This document shows positions 4,853-7,235 of a stretch of 7,235 nucleotides of DNA, one piece after another (the first letter of the stretch is position 1; every line of letters begins with the position of its first letter). Origin of the DNA: Coriobacteriales bacterium (lineage in GTDB: Bacteria > Actinomycetota > Coriobacteriia > Coriobacteriales > UBA8131); NCBI GenBank assembly GCA_031261765.1, contig JAISJA010000094.1, positions 1-7,235 of the forward strand, in the 5' to 3' direction. The notes under the pieces are model-generated. The model searched no databases and was not told the DNA's origin. It saw only the letters and a program-made list of their open reading frames with translations. A program made the translations under genes and the position numbers.

Positions 4853-6331
4853 TTAGAGCCAAAGGCCTATCTCTTCTTTATCGTCAAAATGGCGTTTCAC
4901 CCCGCGGGCGTCCTGATAATCTTCGTGTCCCTTGCCAGCGACCAATATGATGTCTCCGCTTCGCGCGCCTGCGCATGCGTCATGTATGGCGTCATGCCGG
5001 TCGCATACGCGCTTTGCGCCTTCACGCTGCGCGTCGTTTAACCCGGCCCACATGTCGTCTATTATCGCGTCCGGCTCTTCCAAGCGCGGATTATCAGACG
5101 TGAAGATTGCGAAGTCGCTTGAATCGACGGCTATACGCGCCATTTGTGGGCGCTTTCCCGCATCGCGGTTACCGCCGCAGCCCACTACGGTAACGACGCG
5201 CTGGTCTGTGCCCTTTAGCCCGTTTATCGCGTCCAGGACGTTTTGCAAAGCGTCAGGCGTATGTGCGTAGTCTACGATGGCCGCCCACCCTTTTGCCGAG
5301 TGCAGCACGTCAAAGCGGCCGGGCGCCGGCTCAAGGGACGGGAACGCGTTTGACAGCTGTTCCGGCCGTACTCCAAGTTCAAGCGCGGCACCGCAGATGG
5401 CCATGACGTTATAGGCGTTGAACCCACCAACGAGCCGCGTATGCACAAGGCAGTCACGCGAGTATTCCACTTCGCCTTGCGAATTTGTTAGCGTGCCACC
5501 ATGATAGCTTATTGCTATATCCATACCATCAAGCGCGCTGGACTTTATATTGCCATTATAGCTTGCGCTGTCATTATCTATAGCGTATGATAGCTTGCTA
5601 GCTTCTGTGTCACGCAGCATATACATGCCGTTGGCGTCGTCTTTGTTCACAAGTGCGAAAGCGTCGGCAGACAGCATATCGAAAAACGATTTCTTCGCGT
5701 CCCTGTACGCCTCAAACGTCTTGTGATAGTCCAGATGGTCACGTGTCAGGTTAGTGAATATCGCCCCGTCAAACGCAAGACCGGCTATTCGCCCCTGTGC
5801 CGCGGCGTGCGAGGACACCTCCATGAAAGCGTATTCGCACCCGGCCTTTACCATACGGGCAAGCAGCTCGTTTATCTCGTAAGCGTCTGGCGTGGTATGC
5901 GACGTGGCCACGCGCTCACGCACCACATAGTTGGCAACCGTTGAGATAAGCCCGCACTCGTTGCCAAGGGAGCTGAACAGCTCATATAGCAAAGTGGCAA
6001 TGGTGGTCTTTCCGTTAGTACCGGTAACGCCAACGAGCTTAAGCGCGCGTGACGGGTCGCCGAACCATTCAGAAGAGAGCCTGCCCCACGCGGCTGCGCT
6101 GTTATCGACCTGAACGCATTTTATATTGTCATATTGCCGTAATAGCGTACTATCAGGAGCGTCTTCGCATATGATGGTAGTCGCGCCTTGCTTTAACGCC
6201 TGTTCTATATACGCATGGCCGTCTACCTGCGTGCCGCGTATCGCAACGAACGCGAAGCCCGGCGCGACGGCGCGCGAGTCAGACGTGATTCCCGTAGCGT
6301 CAAAATAGCTGTCGTTTACATGTAGTAGCAC
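4853..6331 (-). CDS. murE: UDP-MurNAc-L-Ala-D-Glu:meso-diaminopimelate ligase MurE
   Basis: A 492-residue Mur ligase adding the third amino acid of the peptidoglycan stem peptide in the cytoplasm, with ATP. Seen in order: N-terminal substrate domain with GITSDSR (14-20); ATP-binding GTNGKTT (104-110); HTTPDA (145-150); MEVSSHA (170-176); FTNLTRDHLDYH (192-203); DAKK (211-214), where a carbamylated lysine is expected; YAHTPD (355-360); and DNPR (413-416). DNPR is the motif of meso-diaminopimelate-adding enzymes, so a DAP-type wall is inferred; rare family members with this motif also accept lysine. The start is the GTG at 6331: an in-frame TAA stands directly before it and AGGCGG lies 5 nt upstream. 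It follows the flavodiiron gene by 27 nt and is not accompanied by the usual division and cell-wall cluster (murF, mraY, ftsI), so it is detached from its common home. Confidence 0.96.
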   Translation of the reverse strand: MLLHVNDSYFDATGITSDSRAVAPGFAFVAIRGTQVDGHAYIEQALKQGATTIICEDAPDSTLLRQYDNIKCVQVDNSAAAWGRLSSEWFGDPSRALKLVGVTGTNGKTTIATLLYELFSSLGNECGLISTVANYVVRERVATSHTTPDAYEINELLARMVKAGCEYAFMEVSSHAAAQGRIAGLAFDGAIFTNLTRDHLDYHKTFEAYRDAKKSFFDMLSADAFALVNKDDANGMYMLRDTEASKLSYAIDNDSASYNGNIKSSALDGMDIAISYHGGTLTNSQGEVEYSRDCLVHTRLVGGFNAYNVMAICGAALELGVRPEQLSNAFPSLEPAPGRFDVLHSAKGWAAIVDYAHTPDALQNVLDAINGLKGTDQRVVTVVGCGGNRDAGKRPQMARIAVDSSDFAIFTSDNPRLEEPDAIIDDMWAGLNDAQREGAKRVCDRHDAIHDACAGARSGDIILVAGKGHEDYQDARGVKRHFDDKEEIGLWL

Positions 6332-6336
6332 TTAAA

Positions 6337-6342
6337 CCGCCT
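6337..6342 (-). promoter_or_regulatory. Ribosome binding site of murE
   Basis: AGGCGG on the minus strand, one mismatch from AGGAGG, 5 nt before the GTG at 6331. Together with the in-frame TAA touching the GTG it fixes the murE start. Confidence 0.7.
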
Positions 6343-6358
6343 ATCGTATAGTCTAAGT

Positions 6359-7235
6359 TCAGTCCAGGCTCGCGGCGAAGCGTTTGCCAAGCTCCCGCGC
6401 GGCTCTAACGTCGCCTGCGGTCGGTACGAACCTCACCTTTAGCATGTCGTCAAACACGTTTACCTTAAGGCATTCAAGGCGCGATTGTATATTGCCCAAA
6501 GCCTCACCGCTCCAACCATAGCAGCCAAATAGCAACGCCGGCTTCCTGGCCACAAGCAACTGCCCCGCGCGTCCAAGCAGGTCCCATATGGGCGTAGGAG
6601 CGTCGTGGTTCAGCGTTGGTGAGCCTATGCAAAACGCGTCGCACGTGTTAAGCAGGCGCGCCATCGCCGTCATGTCGTTATCTATGATGTTGTAACGTTT
6701 CACTTCGGCGTCCGGCAGCGCGTCCCTTATACCCATGGCAACGCCCTCTGATAGTTTCTCGGTGTCGTGGTACGTCTCTACGTAGAAAATAGGTATGAGC
6801 TTACCGGCGCGCGTAGGAGCTGAGGCCCATTGCCTGTAAGCGTCCTTGACGCCGTCCAGTATGCCGTCTTTCGTGAGCACGGGGCCATGGCTTGGAGCCG
6901 CTATGTCCATGTCTAACTCGTCCATCTTTTGCAGCCCCGCCAACGCGAAACTGCCAAACTGTCCCATTATGCCCCTGTAGTAGTTCTCTAGCTCGAACCT
7001 GTATTCCTGCGGATGGACGATACGCGAGTCTATGACCTGCGGCTCGCAATAATGGGCGCCAAGGAAGTCACACGTGAATAAGACGCGCTCCTGCGGCACG
7101 TATGTGAACATGGTGTCAGGCCAATGCAGGAAAGGCGCGTTTATGAACTCAAGTGTAAGACCACCCAGATCCACGCTATCGCCGTCACCTACGTGTTGCA
7201 TATCCAGGTCGTCACGATTGGTTATCTCTTTAAGA
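6359..7235 (-). CDS. A-type flavodiiron protein (FprA family), 5' end beyond the window
   Basis: The C-terminal two thirds of a flavodiiron protein, a soluble enzyme that reduces O2 to water or NO to N2O in anaerobes. The frame stays open to the right edge; the ATG at 7201 is internal, since family members have about 110 more residues carrying the HxExDH iron ligands. Numbering from that Met: the rest of the metallo-beta-lactamase-like domain shows HWPDTM (26-31), CDFLGAH (44-50) and SHGP (104-107), giving ligands H26, D45 and H105. From about residue 134 a flavodoxin domain follows, with SPTLNHDAPTPIWDLL (194-209) and FGCYGWSGEA (225-234). The FMN phosphate loop reads VETYHDTEKL (141-150), unlike the usual SxYGxT. 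It ends cleanly without a rubredoxin or other extension and lies 27 nt before murE. Family is clear; O2 versus NO preference cannot be told. Confidence 0.93.
   Translation of the reverse strand, partial: LKEITNRDDLDMQHVGDGDSVDLGGLTLEFINAPFLHWPDTMFTYVPQERVLFTCDFLGAHYCEPQVIDSRIVHPQEYRFELENYYRGIMGQFGSFALAGLQKMDELDMDIAAPSHGPVLTKDGILDGVKDAYRQWASAPTRAGKLIPIFYVETYHDTEKLSEGVAMGIRDALPDAEVKRYNIIDNDMTAMARLLNTCDAFCIGSPTLNHDAPTPIWDLLGRAGQLLVARKPALLFGCYGWSGEALGNIQSRLECLKVNVFDDMLKVRFVPTAGDVRAARELGKRFAASLD

Noticed and set aside
7199..7201. ATG at 7201 as the true start of the flavodiiron gene
   Set aside because: The frame continues to the window edge with residues that fit the family, and starting there would delete the HxExDH iron-ligand region.

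Overview
This window is compact bacterial chromosomal DNA of intermediate GC content. Six genes read leftward on the minus strand in one tightly packed series, and a partial rightward gene enters at the left edge. Gene order, the DnaJ zinc-region style, the Gram-positive-type undecaprenol kinase sequence, the diaminopimelate-type MurE motif and the flavodiiron protein together suggest an anaerobic Gram-positive-lineage bacterium. Coriobacteriia (Actinomycetota) is my best guess from pattern memory, not from a search. All genes share a marked preference for the ATA isoleucine codon, so nothing looks recently transferred.

Layout. Bases 1-335 (+) hold the C-terminal part of a type IV prepilin peptidase; its stop codon overlaps that of the convergent era gene inside one TTAA. 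In transcription order on the minus strand there follow: the C-terminal two thirds of an A-type flavodiiron protein (6359 to the right edge), murE (4853-6331), a 141-bp gap with a candidate promoter and two small hairpins, dnaJ (3560-4711), mtaB (2305-3537), a fused ybeY-dgkA gene (1403-2284), a 159-bp gap almost filled by a 119-nt long-range stem-loop (1267-1385), and era (332-1243).

The series dnaJ, mtaB, ybeY, dgkA, era is a condensed version of an order known from Bacillus and Actinobacteria, where genes such as prmA, rsmE, phoH and cdd lie in between. The products serve translation quality and ribosome assembly (MtaB tRNA modification, YbeY rRNA maturation, Era 30S assembly), protein folding (DnaJ) and the cell-wall lipid carrier and precursor pathway (DgkA, MurE).

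The two items most worth a second look are the structured element between ybeY-dgkA and era, whose compensating G-U pair favours an RNA read on the minus strand, and the single-polypeptide fusion of a YbeY endoribonuclease to a membrane undecaprenol kinase.
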